Below are positions 32,291-44,859 of a DNA stretch of 64,000 nucleotides, piece after piece. Numbering within the stretch: position 1 is the stretch's first letter; the number at the start of each line of letters is the position of its first letter. The notes under the pieces are model-generated. The model had not been told where the DNA came from. It did no database searches and was given only the letters and a program-made list of their open reading frames with translations. Origin of the DNA: Hofstenia miamia (taxonomy: Eukaryota > Xenacoelomorpha > Acoela); the NCBI GenBank assembly GCA_004352715.1, contig SCFE01000049.1, positions 604,831-668,830 on the forward strand. The letters run 5' to 3'. A program made the translations under genes and the position numbers.

Positions 32291-33752
32291 TTGATTCCAA
32301 AGATTAATGCTGATAGAAATGGCAAGGCTATTTTGCCCATTATGATAAGAGAAGAAATCTCTGAAGACAAGATAATATATCACCAACATCAAGATCAAGT
32401 ATTATCTGAGATAATCAAGAGAATTAAGGATCTGTTTTTTCCTACCACCCCCTCAGTAAATTGTTATTTTAAAAGATATAACTGGAACTGAAAATGGTAT
32501 GCTATACACTAAGAGTAGGAACAATCAACTTGCAATCCTCAAAAACGTTCACCAAGATCTAGTCAGATGTGTACATGAGAAAGACACCTCAGAATAATCC
32601 AAATGGAAAAAACTTTTAATACTAGATATGTCACTATAGGAATAAGGTCTGCAGTTATGGATGTAATTGATAAATGTGAAAAATTTTCTTCTAAACAACT
32701 CTAGTCATTTCCCTGAACCGAGGGCTGAGCTTGAATGTCAATTGGCTGAAAGCCCTAATGAAATTGTCCACATGGACTTAGAACAATTGTTGAAGGAAAA
32801 TGAGGGTTTTCAATACCTCCTAGTAATGGTGGATCATTTCACCAAATATGCTCAGATTATTCCATTAAATAGTACAGTTGGTGAATGAATAGCAGAGAAG
32901 AGAGTAAAAGAGTGGATATTAAAATATGGCCTAATGTGTAAATTAGTATCTGATCAAGGCCCACAATTTGAAAACAACTTGATGAAGGCACTAATGAGAG
33001 AGTTGGAAATTTTACATGAATTTACAACAGCCTATCACCCTCAGGCAAAAAGACTGGTAGAATGGTTAAAAAGGCCTCTCATTAAATTGAGTTGAGTGGC
33101 ATTGTCCTGGGCCACTGGCAAACAATGGAGACATGTAGTAGAATGCATAGAGTACTTTTACAACACCTCTGTACACTCTACAATGGGTGTAAGTCCATTT
33201 AAAGCTATGTTCAGTTGTGAAGTGTTAACATTGCTCTCTATGATGTTCCCAAAATAAGCTGAGAACAGTGTTGCACAATATGTTTCTTGCCTTGTACAAG
33301 ATATGCAACAAATACATTTAACAGTGTGTTATAACACAAACAAATCTAGTGTACAACAAAAGAAAACTTTTAATAAAAAATTGTACTGTGAACCCCATCA
33401 ATGGGGTGATAAAGTCTTTGAATACTTGCCTCATGTCATTACTGATAATAATCAAGTTCAAAAATTGGCAAATGATTGGCAAGGACCTTTCATGATAGAG
33501 AAAGTGCTTGACCATAACAAATATACATTAAATAATGGTAAAACAGTACATTTTCAGAGGCCCAAACAAGCCATAAATGATATAGAGAACATAATTATTG
33601 ATGACAATAGTGAATTTACATTAATTAATAACAGTATTGATGTTTTTGCAACATATGAAAATTTAGCTGATTTTTCTCAAGAGGACTTCTCTGATACCAA
33701 GTTTTATGATAATATTAATAGTAAAGATCAAGTATGTGTATTGCCCCAGTGA
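32291..33752 (+). pseudogene. pol: Integrase of element C
   Basis: The DDE core: VHMDLEQ with the first Asp (about 32771), then LVMVDHFTKYAQIIPL; the second Asp in SDQGPQFENNLM (32950-32985); the Glu in RLVEWLK (33053-33073) after HPQAKR. A GPF module follows (DWQGPFMIEKVLDHNKYTLN, 33474-33533). TGA codons at about 32886 and 33094 and TAA near 33256 break the frame; the C-terminal 149 codons (33303-33752) are open. The N-terminal HHCC zinc domain is not clearly recognisable. Confidence 0.9.
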
Positions 33753-34199
33753 TGGGCTAGGAAAACCTGAATTATGATCCCAACATTTGGGACCTTAACC
33801 TCATAACTCCATTTAGGAATGACACCCACAAGAAAGCAGAAATGAGAGTCACCAGCTGTTTCCAAGAATGAGGAGGAAGATGGGAAATAGGTGAGATGAT
33901 ACTGATGCCTCAAGTAGGTGTGGAAGACACGTATCTCTGCTTGATGATGCCTGCAACAGAAAGAGATGACAAAATGAAGGTGCTGAGGAGAATCCTACCT
34001 TGTGTGGGCAACACATAGCTCCTCAAATGGGAGGGGAGACAGCAGCAGCAATGTCCTCATGTTGCTACTACATGGGGAGACACATATCTCCACATGCATG
34101 AGTAGAGCTGGCACCAACAACCAATAAAACTGATAAAACAAAAACTTTTCATAACCCTTTCAGTGCAATACAACCTGTAAACAGCCCCCACTGAGTGAT
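33753..34199 (+). other. Spacer between integrase and ORF3 of element C
   Basis: A frame interrupted by TGA and TAG is open for stretches of about 20-40 codons, so this may be a decayed pol tail or ORF3 start. There is no known domain. Confidence 0.4.
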
Positions 34200-37100
34200 T
34201 TGATATCCCCCTCAATCTCAATTAGTTCTTCCACAGTTATTTCAACCATCTGTTCCAGGAAAACAGAAGATCAAAGAAAGAAGATGTCAAAGGTTGGGGA
34301 TGAGACTCTTCATCCATATTTCATAGCCACATGCAGAGCCACCCATTTTGTTTGTGATAACATATCTGAGGAGACACAGAATAAGATAAGGTGGACATAC
34401 AACATGAGAAACTTAGATTGCTCTATAGATATGATACCATTTGTAATTGATGCTGAATGTTGTCCAAAAATATTTCGTTATGATTTAAAAATGCTTGAGG
34501 GCATTAGCCAACTTTATTGGAAAAGCACTGTCCATGCATCATTTGACAAAGATTTTAATATTCATAATTTATGCCAATTTCTGAATAATGGGAGTACCAT
34601 ATGTAGCTTCAAATGCATAAATATTGTCTTTCCTATTTTGTTAGTAATTTACTTCTTCAGGGTACATGAAGTGCAAGATGAAAGAATTATGGAACAGATC
34701 AAAATTGAGTATAGAATCACCAAGTTTGAAAACATCTAACTTGTTATGGTTGTTAGGGAGGAATATGAGGATAACATCCCTGAAGCTGTGGAAAGTTTCC
34801 ATTTTTGTATGGAGAATTTTATTATATTATTTTGATCCAGATATCATCCTATATCAATGTATCATACCAATATAATATCTGTAACCAAATTATTGTTCAC
34901 TGACTTAATGCTGTGTCAAATTATGCCATCCCACCAGTTAGCCATTCATCAGAAACTGATAATAGATAATATTCTTCAATCACAAACATTAGAATTAACA
35001 GATGTGCGTACACCATCTCTCTATACAGTAACAGACATGAGAGTCAGTTTTGGTATTGCCCAGAGTACTGAAATGTTGAACAAAATCCAGGAGATCTGAT
35101 CAAAACCCTGAGTCCAAATGGCCCACACTAAATATCAAGAGTACTTCTTCTCAATATCATCATTCAGTAGAGAGATTATTGCAAGAAATAAAATTCTTTT
35201 ATGATGCACAAGATAGGAAAAGTTTCCAACACCATTTGTTTTCAGAGAAGAATGTTCTGGATATATGTAAGAGGAGCAATTTGGATTATAGCAATCTATC
35301 TAATGATAGAGCCCCAATTAACCCTTCCAATCAATCATGAGAAGATAATAGCCATAGCAAAGACAGCATCCCATGAATTAGTATGCCCTCTCACCTGGAA
35401 GATAAACAACTAGTTGCTATACAAGTGCACACCTTCTTCATCACCAGGGAAGACAAAAAGAGCTATGGAAAAATTTGAAAAATATTATGCCTGACTGGTA
35501 GGGGTGACCAGTATAACTGGAAAAATGTCAATAATATTGATCAGTAACCAACTAGGAATAGTTGTCCATCAGACATAAATATTTTCTCTGATACAGTGAA
35601 GAAATACATGTGGGGCACAATGCCCCACTGAGTACTAAGAGATTAATGGAGAGACTCCCTGGATCAACAGAAAGATTTTTAGAAATCCTGAAAGTGAATG
35701 AAATGCCACATAAAAACAAGATTTTCTTTAATTTACAATGACTATCTTACCCAGAATGTGGATATGGACAGTTCACAAAATCAGCCTACCAGGTTACAAA
35801 AGAAGGACGAATTGTCCCCATCACTATTTTCAAACAAGTTATGAGTACACCAGAACAATTTTTCAAGTAAGAAGAGTTATGGGCTACTTCTTCAGTGCAG
35901 CTTTCACCAGCCATTTGAGAGCTCATTGAGAGAGTTAATTTAGAAAAATTTGGAGGATCTTTAACACCTCCTAGACCAACACCTCACTGGTCCATCATGG
36001 AGAATGAGAGAATTTTGATGATAGAGCACAACCCTGAAGAATTTGTTGAAGATCTCACAATTCAACAGAGGGTTTTGGTTGAATGTAAAGAGAAAGATGT
36101 CCTTGCCAAGATGAAGTGGTGCTTAACAGAAATGTTTACCAAAGAAGAGTTGGTCATTCTACAGTCTCCAGGGCAACAAGTAGCTCTGGATGTAGAATGT
36201 ACCATGGCTCAGGTAAAAATATCCGCTAACCAAATTGAAGAGTTGTGCTTAAGCAGTTTACAAAGTAGGTTCTGGGACATGTTAAAAGATGCCAGAATAA
36301 ATTATCCAGTTATGATTGGAATCACTAGTCTTCAAGCAGAATCTGGGTTTTCAGAATTGGAAAAGCACATTCACAAGGAAAACTGGCTATGCATACCTCC
36401 TCTGTGTATAGAGCCTCCCTTAGTACAACCCAAGTGGCAAGTCAAGAAAGGCAAAAGGAAAGTGGCAGAGCATCTAACAGACAAGCTGAACTTTGTGAAT
36501 AGTGGTTCTGAGGTGAACAGATTAAGTTGGACAGAAGAGTATGAAGTTGTGCATGACAAATTGATTGAAGGAGATAATAAAGAAAGAATTTTCATTGACA
36601 GGAAATTGACTATCTTTAATAAAGGAACCCCAATCCATGAACAATTAAGAAAAATTCATGAAAGAATAGCAAGTATGAACCCTTGAGTGTTAATTTTGTT
36701 TCAGGCAGCTGGGGATTTAATGTGGATCAACAATGTTGAGAACATCACTAGATATTATGATGTCACAAAAAGAAACAAGATTATAACAATGCCCTGAGCT
36801 GATTTATCTGATCCTGTGGAGATCACCTTAAATTAAATTCAGGAATTTTGCTCACTTTTTGTTGATAATGCTACTAGAATAGGGTTGATGTGAGATGTTT
36901 TTGTACATTTCTACCCAGATACCACAATCAGAGCTGAAGATGCACATATTTCTGACATGGATGCAATGATGACTCTAATGATAGCACTCAAAGGATTTTG
37001 GCTGTACAAGATATTTTATGACACCTTCTCCTGTCAGTTAAGCAACTTAAGATGAAATTGTCCAATCAGCTCCCAAATGCTTGTGCTCCAGTTTTTCAGG

Positions 37101-37265
37101 GTTAGAGATGAGTTTGTAACTCAGAGAGAAGTACTAATGCAAATCACCCATGAACATCAGTATGCCAAAGCTCAATCTTGGGAAGGAGTTTTAGCAATAG
37201 AAATGATAACAGCAACTCAGAAAATAGTCTCAGTACCTGCTCTCCAATTGTTGCTGCAGAATTAA
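34200..37265 (+). pseudogene. ORF3 of element C: conserved protein of unknown function
   Basis: This region follows integrase and fills the space before the right LTR. Open pieces: 34200-34739, 34857-35099, 35201-35413, the longest 35997-36686 (229 codons), and 37077-37265. From about 34990 on it aligns with element A ORF3 in the same order; shared words include SQYH, AMEKFEKYYA/AMEHFEKFYA, KKYMWG and EELV. The part before 34990 has no counterpart in A because A is cut there. One hydrophobic patch (near 34618-34660) is the only membrane-like stretch. No family is recognised; accessory, regulatory or late structural roles are all possible. Confidence 0.7.
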
Positions 37266-37281
37266 TTTGAGCATGGGGGTG

Positions 37282-37893
37282 TGTAGAGTCACTCACGGAA
37301 ATTTTGTGATAATCATCATTTGATTGTATATTTGCAATGACATCATTTTGACATAAAGTCTTATTTTGTTTTTAGTTTACAAAAACAATTTAGTGTCCCC
37401 TCAATTAGGTGCTACATATTATTATTGCTCAAATTAAATTGCAAGGGAAATCCATGACATGATTATCATATTATCTTTAGTTGTAAACAAGGACAGCTAT
37501 GTATAGGGAAATAATAAACCTGTCATTCTATTGCAATAAGTACAGGCACCAATAACTGATTATACTGTGATGATATTATACTGTTAGTTAGCATGAATGC
37601 ATGGTAAGTACATGCTATTATTTAGTGAGATGAGAGATAACAATGCAAATGAGATGTTTATTGTTAGTAATGAGATAGATAATAGAATGTGAGACAATTA
37701 GGGTAGCACTATTCACTTATGTTATGCACTTCTTATGGATATCACTTCAGCTGGAAGCCATATGAATTTGTCATCTTGGATTTTATCTAAAATCTTGTTT
37801 GTTCTAATAAATTATCTATGTTAATTTACTGCAATTGGGGATATTATAATAAGGTCACTACTACAACCTTCTGAGTAGAGTGCCAGCCCACAA
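37282..37893 (+). repeat. 3' LTR of element C (about 612 bp)
   Basis: Starts TGTAGAGTCA after a short purine tract (GCATGGGGGTG, 37271-37281) and ends CAGCCCACA; the last 8 bases of the 5' LTR (ATTCTACA) are missing. Lacks the 240 bp present in the 5' LTR. Confidence 0.88.
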
Positions 37894-37898
37894 ACACT

Positions 37899-37986
37899 AG
37901 AAAAAATTCAGAGTAGGGTTATTGACTTTACAAATTACTGTAGTTGTTAAGTACAATAAACAACAAAACTATTTACACAAAAAGTA
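37899..37986 (+). repeat. Right copy of the 88-bp direct repeat flanking element C
   Basis: Counterpart of 25931-26019 with about 90% identity. Confidence 0.85.
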
Positions 37987-40900
37987 GCATAAACAAACAT
38001 AAAATAATACAATAGAATGTAGTCACACCACAAAGTTGCTGAGTAGTAACAGGTTCTAAGAAGCATATATACCATTTTAACTATTCATCATAGCACAAGG
38101 AACTGTTGTCATCAAGGATAAGCTGCTACATCACAATCAAAGACATTTCACTGAGTAAAGTCAAAACATGAGTCAAAAAGACCTAATTCAATGAAAGCTT
38201 ACAAAATATATTTTATTGAATCATATTAATTAGATATTTGTTATTTAGTAATTGCATCTGGACATCTAACAAAGGGTGATTACCTCTTCACTTAGATAAA
38301 GTAGCAGAACATTACTATATCATAAATATCTTATGTAAATTCATAAAATAGTCAACTACATGTAAAGATTAATCAAATAGTAAGCCTTTCATTTCAAATC
38401 TTCTATGCCTAATAATTTAGCCTAGAGTAACAATTGAAAATGTGATTGGGAGAATTCCTTCATGACAATAAGAATTATGATTCCAAATGACCCCATTTGT
38501 TTAAGATGGTTTAGCCTTGCATTAGTTAATTGAAATCAAAATAAAAAATAATGAACCTTGATTATTGCTTGTATCACTAATTAACAAACATTAGAGTAAC
38601 TATACAAAGTTCTAAAAAAATCAACAAAAGACATGCATCAAAATATGAATATCTTTCAGGAATGTGAGTAACCAAGATAATGTCAACAATTTTTTATTCA
38701 ATAGAAAGTAGATTACTTCTGCTTAAGGGGAATAATAAGAAAGATAATTTTGATAAGACTGTAGAACAACCTAACTTTTCTCTACCACTTCCTAAAATTT
38801 TCTCTTGACAACTATAACAGTCACTTTTGGGTGCTTCATTTGGCAATCACATTCCTGCTTTGTTTACATTCAAGAATCCAATTAGGCCCTAATAGAACTG
38901 GTGCTGTGCATTCAATTGATACAGAATTATTTTCATTTTATTGTCCAAAGTAATCAAAATTATTTTTGCTTTACATAAGTAAGCCACTTTATAAACAAAA
39001 ATATTTAAAATACATATATCAAAGATAACTTGTAATAGTTTTAGGGATGTGGTCACATTAGTCTCTACTAACAAAAAAATTGATCATAGCAGTTATATAT
39101 TATATTATGTAGTCAAGTAACACTACAATATAATCAGAGGTTGGTAATAATTTCCAGACAACAAGTGTAATCCACAATCAGAATTATGGACTTGAGTAAT
39201 GAAATTGAATAGCACAGAGTAATGAACAATAGCACAGGTGCACAGAACAGCATTTGACTGTTACAGAATGTGCAGGCCAGTTGAAAGGTGTTATACTAAA
39301 AGGATGTTGGAAAAATTTAATTTATCATCTGCAGAATTAGGGTTCTCTGAGCAGGTGAGAAATGTGGATGAATGAGAGTAAAAGGAAAAGGAAAGTTGAA
39401 TAAGAATGAAGTGGTAAAGGCAGTGTCAGAAGCAGTAGAACCAGCAGATGGGTAAACTGAAACAGCAATCTTGGAATTGATGAATGCAGAAATGGATGAA
39501 ACAAAATAGGTCACCAGTTATAAGGAGAGTTAGGAAAAGCAAATTAACAATAGACTGCTAGAGAAGACAAGTGCTAATAGTGTCACATAAGAAAATAAGT
39601 TATTGAATACATCTGCCTATTAGTGCCCATGAATACATATATAGACATGAAGAAAGAAAGAAGAATAAATATGCATGGTGAGGGAAAATTGAGAATGAAG
39701 TGCTCAAGACACAGTGGGGCATATAAGATGGCGCAGAATGGGTAGGTTAGGTAAGTAAAGATAAGTAGATAAATGTGGAAACAATAGCAATAAAATCACT
39801 GAATCAAAATGATGCATTATTAAGTGGCTAAGCAAATTGGAGAACAGTAGCAAGATCAAATGGCTGAAATGTAAATGCTGCAATATGGTGGATTGTGAAT
39901 GAAGAGGGAAATGCTTTGATACAAATCCATGTAGGTGTAAAAACAAAGTCTTTTGAACTGAGGCAATTGTATAGAGAGTGCATCATTGCTCTTTTAGAAG
40001 AAATTTGTCAAGTAACATTAAAGCATTTTGCTGACAAGCTCACACATCATCCATATATTTCAATAGATATAACCATATAAACAATGGAAAAACACTTTGC
40101 TGGAGTCTGCCTGAAATTGAAAATTTATTAGTGTAGATGTTGAACAAAGTGTAGAAATTAATAAAGCCAAGCAGCAAAAAGCATTTGTTAAGTGTATCTT
40201 AAGCCTTACAATAGACCATATAATTATGCACTATCTGAATGAAAGTTACCTAAATATATTTTACAGAGGGAAATAGGGAGGGATTATTATTTACAGACAG
40301 TGTTGAACAAAACTACCAAATTCTAATGAATCAAATATAAGTTGTGTTATAGTGTAACAATAATCAAGGTGTTGCTTATTATAAATATCTTCAGAAAAGT
40401 TACCTTGAATTAAAACTATATGCTCTTGAGCATGCAAGCCAAGGAGCTGACTTAAAAGAAGTAGTGATGGTTTTTGACAATTCATATGCACACTCAAGCA
40501 TAAAACAGACATTGCTAGACCATCCATTCCAATTTTATTATTTGTGCAACACATGATGTACTTTTATTTCTTATTGATTTCATTGATCTTCTGTAAATTC
40601 CAGATCAAGGACCTCAATGCAGTTAGGCAAACCAAAATATTAAAGGATACACAAACACCATGACTCTTATGTACCAAATCAAATTAAAGATATTTTTAAA
40701 GGCACAATCAAGTATGCCAATAGTTTCATTGATGCATTTCATTTTTTTCAGCAAGTGTTGTGGCAAAAGGTAACATTTATGGTTTGTAAGGATTTACTCT
40801 ATTGAGAATAATGTAATTTGTGTTGCATATATGTTATGCAATGTTTTGCTTCTTAGATTCATTTTCCTTCAATAAAGATACTGTTTGATATAAATTTTAA

Positions 40901-42690
40901 ATTGAAGGATTGATGATTAGATTTGAATGCATTTTCTAAAACTGTATTTTCAAATAATTAATAATGGGGCTCTACATTTAAATAGTGTTATTATATAATA
41001 TTTCAGCTAAATTTCTCACAAATATTTCCCAGTTCCAAAACTGTAAAATGTCCTCAATAAAGGGGGTGTAGATAGCAAAAAAATATATATATATATATCT
41101 ATAGCAAAACAAAATAGAACCTTCTTGTGTGGCAAACAAAAATATAAGTCTGTTGTGGGAATATTCAAAAATAAAATGATGAATTTTCAGCACATTGTGT
41201 ATGACTACACATGTGAGTTAAGTGCTTGTGATGATTTGAGTGTGATGACTTTCTTTATATATAAATCACATTTGTATAACCAGAGTTTATATATCCTGCT
41301 CTTTGTCCATTCAAGATATATTCACATGCTCTTCCTCTGTGAATTTTCATTTTTTATAATTATTTTAAATTTAATAGAGACTTTTTTAAAATGTTTTACC
41401 AAATTTGAATTTAAAAACTCATCTTAAATTAGTTTTAGTAATTTGTTCTAGATTATATACAATTTGTTGTATTTATATCTTATTTTTTAAGTAAAACACT
41501 AGTATCAAATTTATTCTACATGAATTATATTCCTTTTGCAAATCATGTTTAAATTTGTCACCTATGAAGACAAATTTCTCCCATTTCAAATATTCAGAGG
41601 CAGCCTAGTGATTGAATGTTGAGTGCATACGTCCATTAACCAATACCTTTTTTAAATCATTTTGGAAATGATTTGATGTGTTTTTTGTATAAGTTTTTGA
41701 TGTGATGCTACTGAGCATAAAACTCTATCTATGTTGTAAATATCCCTTATTTCTTCAGAAATAGTAGTTTACCAAAATTTGTCATTCAACAAATTATCAG
41801 GAATCAATATTAAATTTGCTATTTTTTCTTATTTCAATAATATTTTTTCAAACAATATATAAAATAATTGCAAATCAATTAATCTGTCAAATACATTAAA
41901 AGAAGAAAAATTGCTAATAATTTTCAAACATTTAATTCTCACTAGAAACATTAACAGTTGAGAATATTGTGCTGTCTAGTAAATTAATATAGTATTGGCT
42001 GTTGTGAGTGTACAATACAGCTTAATGACCAAAAAATATACTTTAATTCCATTACCAAATTTCCCTTTTTGAATAGTGAAGGCATAACAATAATCTTATT
42101 CTCCTCAACACCTGAAATTGTAATGCCAAACTACAGAAAGTTAACAATGAGATTTACAGAAGCTATCAAAAGCAGAACAATATTTGCTCTTAGTGATCAT
42201 GATTACTGGCAACATTTAACTTATATTTTTCTAGAACATTTTTTTCTTAGTGCTAACAGAAGTATGAAAGACTCGTAACCTTGGTTATTATCTCACAACG
42301 TTGATTTTTATTTGAAAAAGTTTTTATGTGTTATGCATTGGTATTATAAAACACAGAACATGATAATTTACTATAATTTTTTATCTATTATTTTCATTCC
42401 AAATATTGCCAAAAGTAAACTAGCAATGAGAAATATAACAATTTTGAATGACATGTTTATGAAATGTACTTTGATAAAGTTTTCTGTCGTCTTTAACTTG
42501 TAGTGAAATATGGTGAATTACATTGTAATGCTAATGAAAACAATAGAGATATAAGGTATTAAATTCAAATTATGGCAAGTTACAAAATATAACTCGAGGT
42601 ACATTGTGACAGCAAATTCTTAATACGGATCCTCAGTCCTATTCTTTAACAGAAGTTGAATTTGGAAATGGACCTGCGCTGTGCTGGGGT
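37987..42690. other. CpG-poor sequence without recognised genes
   Basis: 4.7 kb, AT-rich, with very few CG dinucleotides until about 42270, after which they reappear. Short ORFs on both strands (for example 39895-40080, 41125-41427, 42069-42278) are unremarkable and unlike any family I know. A (TA)n tract lies at 41083-41098. The 8-bp target duplication of the next element ends this stretch. Confidence 0.5.
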
Positions 42691-44859
42691 CAAGCCCGTA
42701 GCCAACAAAATTACCTAAGAGAGTCGATGCGCATTTAGGAGGGGTTGATGGGAATTTCGACTTTCTTTATAATATAAATTAAAATTTTACCAAGTCTGTA
42801 CATCATTTTATTTTTGTTGCATCCATGGGCGTACGCGGATTTTTTGACTTGTGAGGTCATCTAGTTCAGTGATCAAGTAAGTGACCAAAGGCGGGGTGAA
42901 GCTCCGCGAAATTTTTTTTGAAAATATAGGCAAAATATACCATTAAACGAAATTTAATTTATGGTTTAGTTAGCCCTCTAGTGGTTGAATTTTGTAGTAC
43001 GAGCACAATAATATTTCTGAAATTAAATTGATGCAATTTTAGCTCCATTTCTGCTTTTAATCAAATACTGGCATGACTCATTACGGAAATAGTCTAAGTG
43101 CAAGAGTTCAATTACCTATATTTATATGGTTGTTTTCAGCAACAGTGAATTAATAAAGAAATCTTATCACATGCACATGCTATTTTACATATTAAGGCTG
43201 AGAAAGCACGTGACAATTACCATAATTATGACTGTAAACACACTGTAATTTACAAAAAGTTCACTTATGTTCACTGTACTGTTGTGCGAAAAGTTTGTAG
43301 ATCACATATGCAATTTATTAACTTGGGTCAATAAGTTGTCTTTTTTTAATCAATGCAAGTGCGTAACGTAATCGTGCTATTAAACATTGAATGTCGAGTG
43401 AGTGATATAAATTCTGTAAATAAGAGCTTTAATGATCTAAATATCTCAACAAGAAAACCATTTTGAATTATAACTCTCCATTTAACTTTTACCGCTATAC
43501 TATATTGCAAATGAATCATAATATAGTAATGATTTACAACCTATGGAAATTGTTAGTAAAGATGCCCATTGCATACTTTGCCTCTAAAAGCACAAACCTA
43601 TGTGATTTCATAATTCGTTATTAGATTATATCTTCAGATAAACGTCACGTTTAATTAAGTATGGGGCGGAATTTTTACATTGGCAGCCTTATTTTGATAG
43701 CCGGATCACCACGGCGTTAAGCTCTGCTTATTAGGCTTAAAATTACAATTCAAAATTGTTACCATCAATGATTGGAAATAATCACAGCGTGCCATTAATC
43801 TATCAAGGATTTTCTTGGTTTTTGTCTCTAAACAAATAATGAGATATTTAGAGTTAATCGGATAACTTAAACACGTATGCGTTCATTACATGTTCTTTCA
43901 GCTGTGCAAATGCATTATGAAATACGAAAAACGGAACTAAACTGATGCCAGCAACGACCTGTCAAAAAGTGCATTTAACCTATAAACCGATGAAACCAGA
44001 TAAAGCAATCAAAACCAGGACAATATGTGAGGATCGGTCAAAGTCGGTCAGGGAGTAATCGGAAGCAGACCGGTCATGGTCACAAATTGAGTGTACCACT
44101 TCCATATCTGTGTAAGCAGTAATTTACAACACCCATTATTTTGGAGGAAATACGACCCATCTGATAATTACTCAACGCTAAAATTTTCCTAGTCTCATGT
44201 TTATAAGAGCAAATAAGAAATACATATTTAAAATAAGCTTAGTATTCAATAATCGATTCGATAACACTGTGAGTACACCTATTTTTTACTTAAATTTAAA
44301 AACGTTTTTTGAATGCTGCATAAAACGTTATCCCATATAGCGAATTTTTACGTAATTCTGATGACGTGTTAAAAAGTTATGGCAATTTTTATATTTTTCA
44401 TTATATTTCATATTAATAGTAATTTAGAAAATTATAATTGAAAGGTTATCGCGATTGAATTGTCAAAAAACTATTTTTAACTCTACTTGAAAATATACAA
44501 ATTAACATTTTTCTAAATGAAAAAAAAATAAAAATCTAATTGAAGACCTTGACCACGCGTAATATGCTTCAAAATGCGCCCTTTCTCTCTATGCGCCAAT
44601 GTCATCAGACACTGGGTGACTTAGCTATCGTTAAAAATTTTTTATTTAGAGCATCGATTAGATTTGCAATTTACCATTTTACTGCTTGGTAAAAATGAAA
44701 AGCTCATTGATATAATTTCTTGCTCCAGTCATGAGTGGGTTTATGTCGAAGCGAAAAAAATGTATCCAGATGAAGTCTGTTATGTTTTTGTCTGCTTCGT
44801 TGGTGAAGGCAAATGTTTTACGGTCACTCTGTGAGGTGCTTATTGGAAATATTTCAAAC

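Noticed and set aside
34618-34665. Hydrophobic patch in ORF3 of C as an envelope transmembrane segment
   Set aside because: A single short patch without signal peptide, cleavage site or cysteine pattern, and in a part not testable in A.
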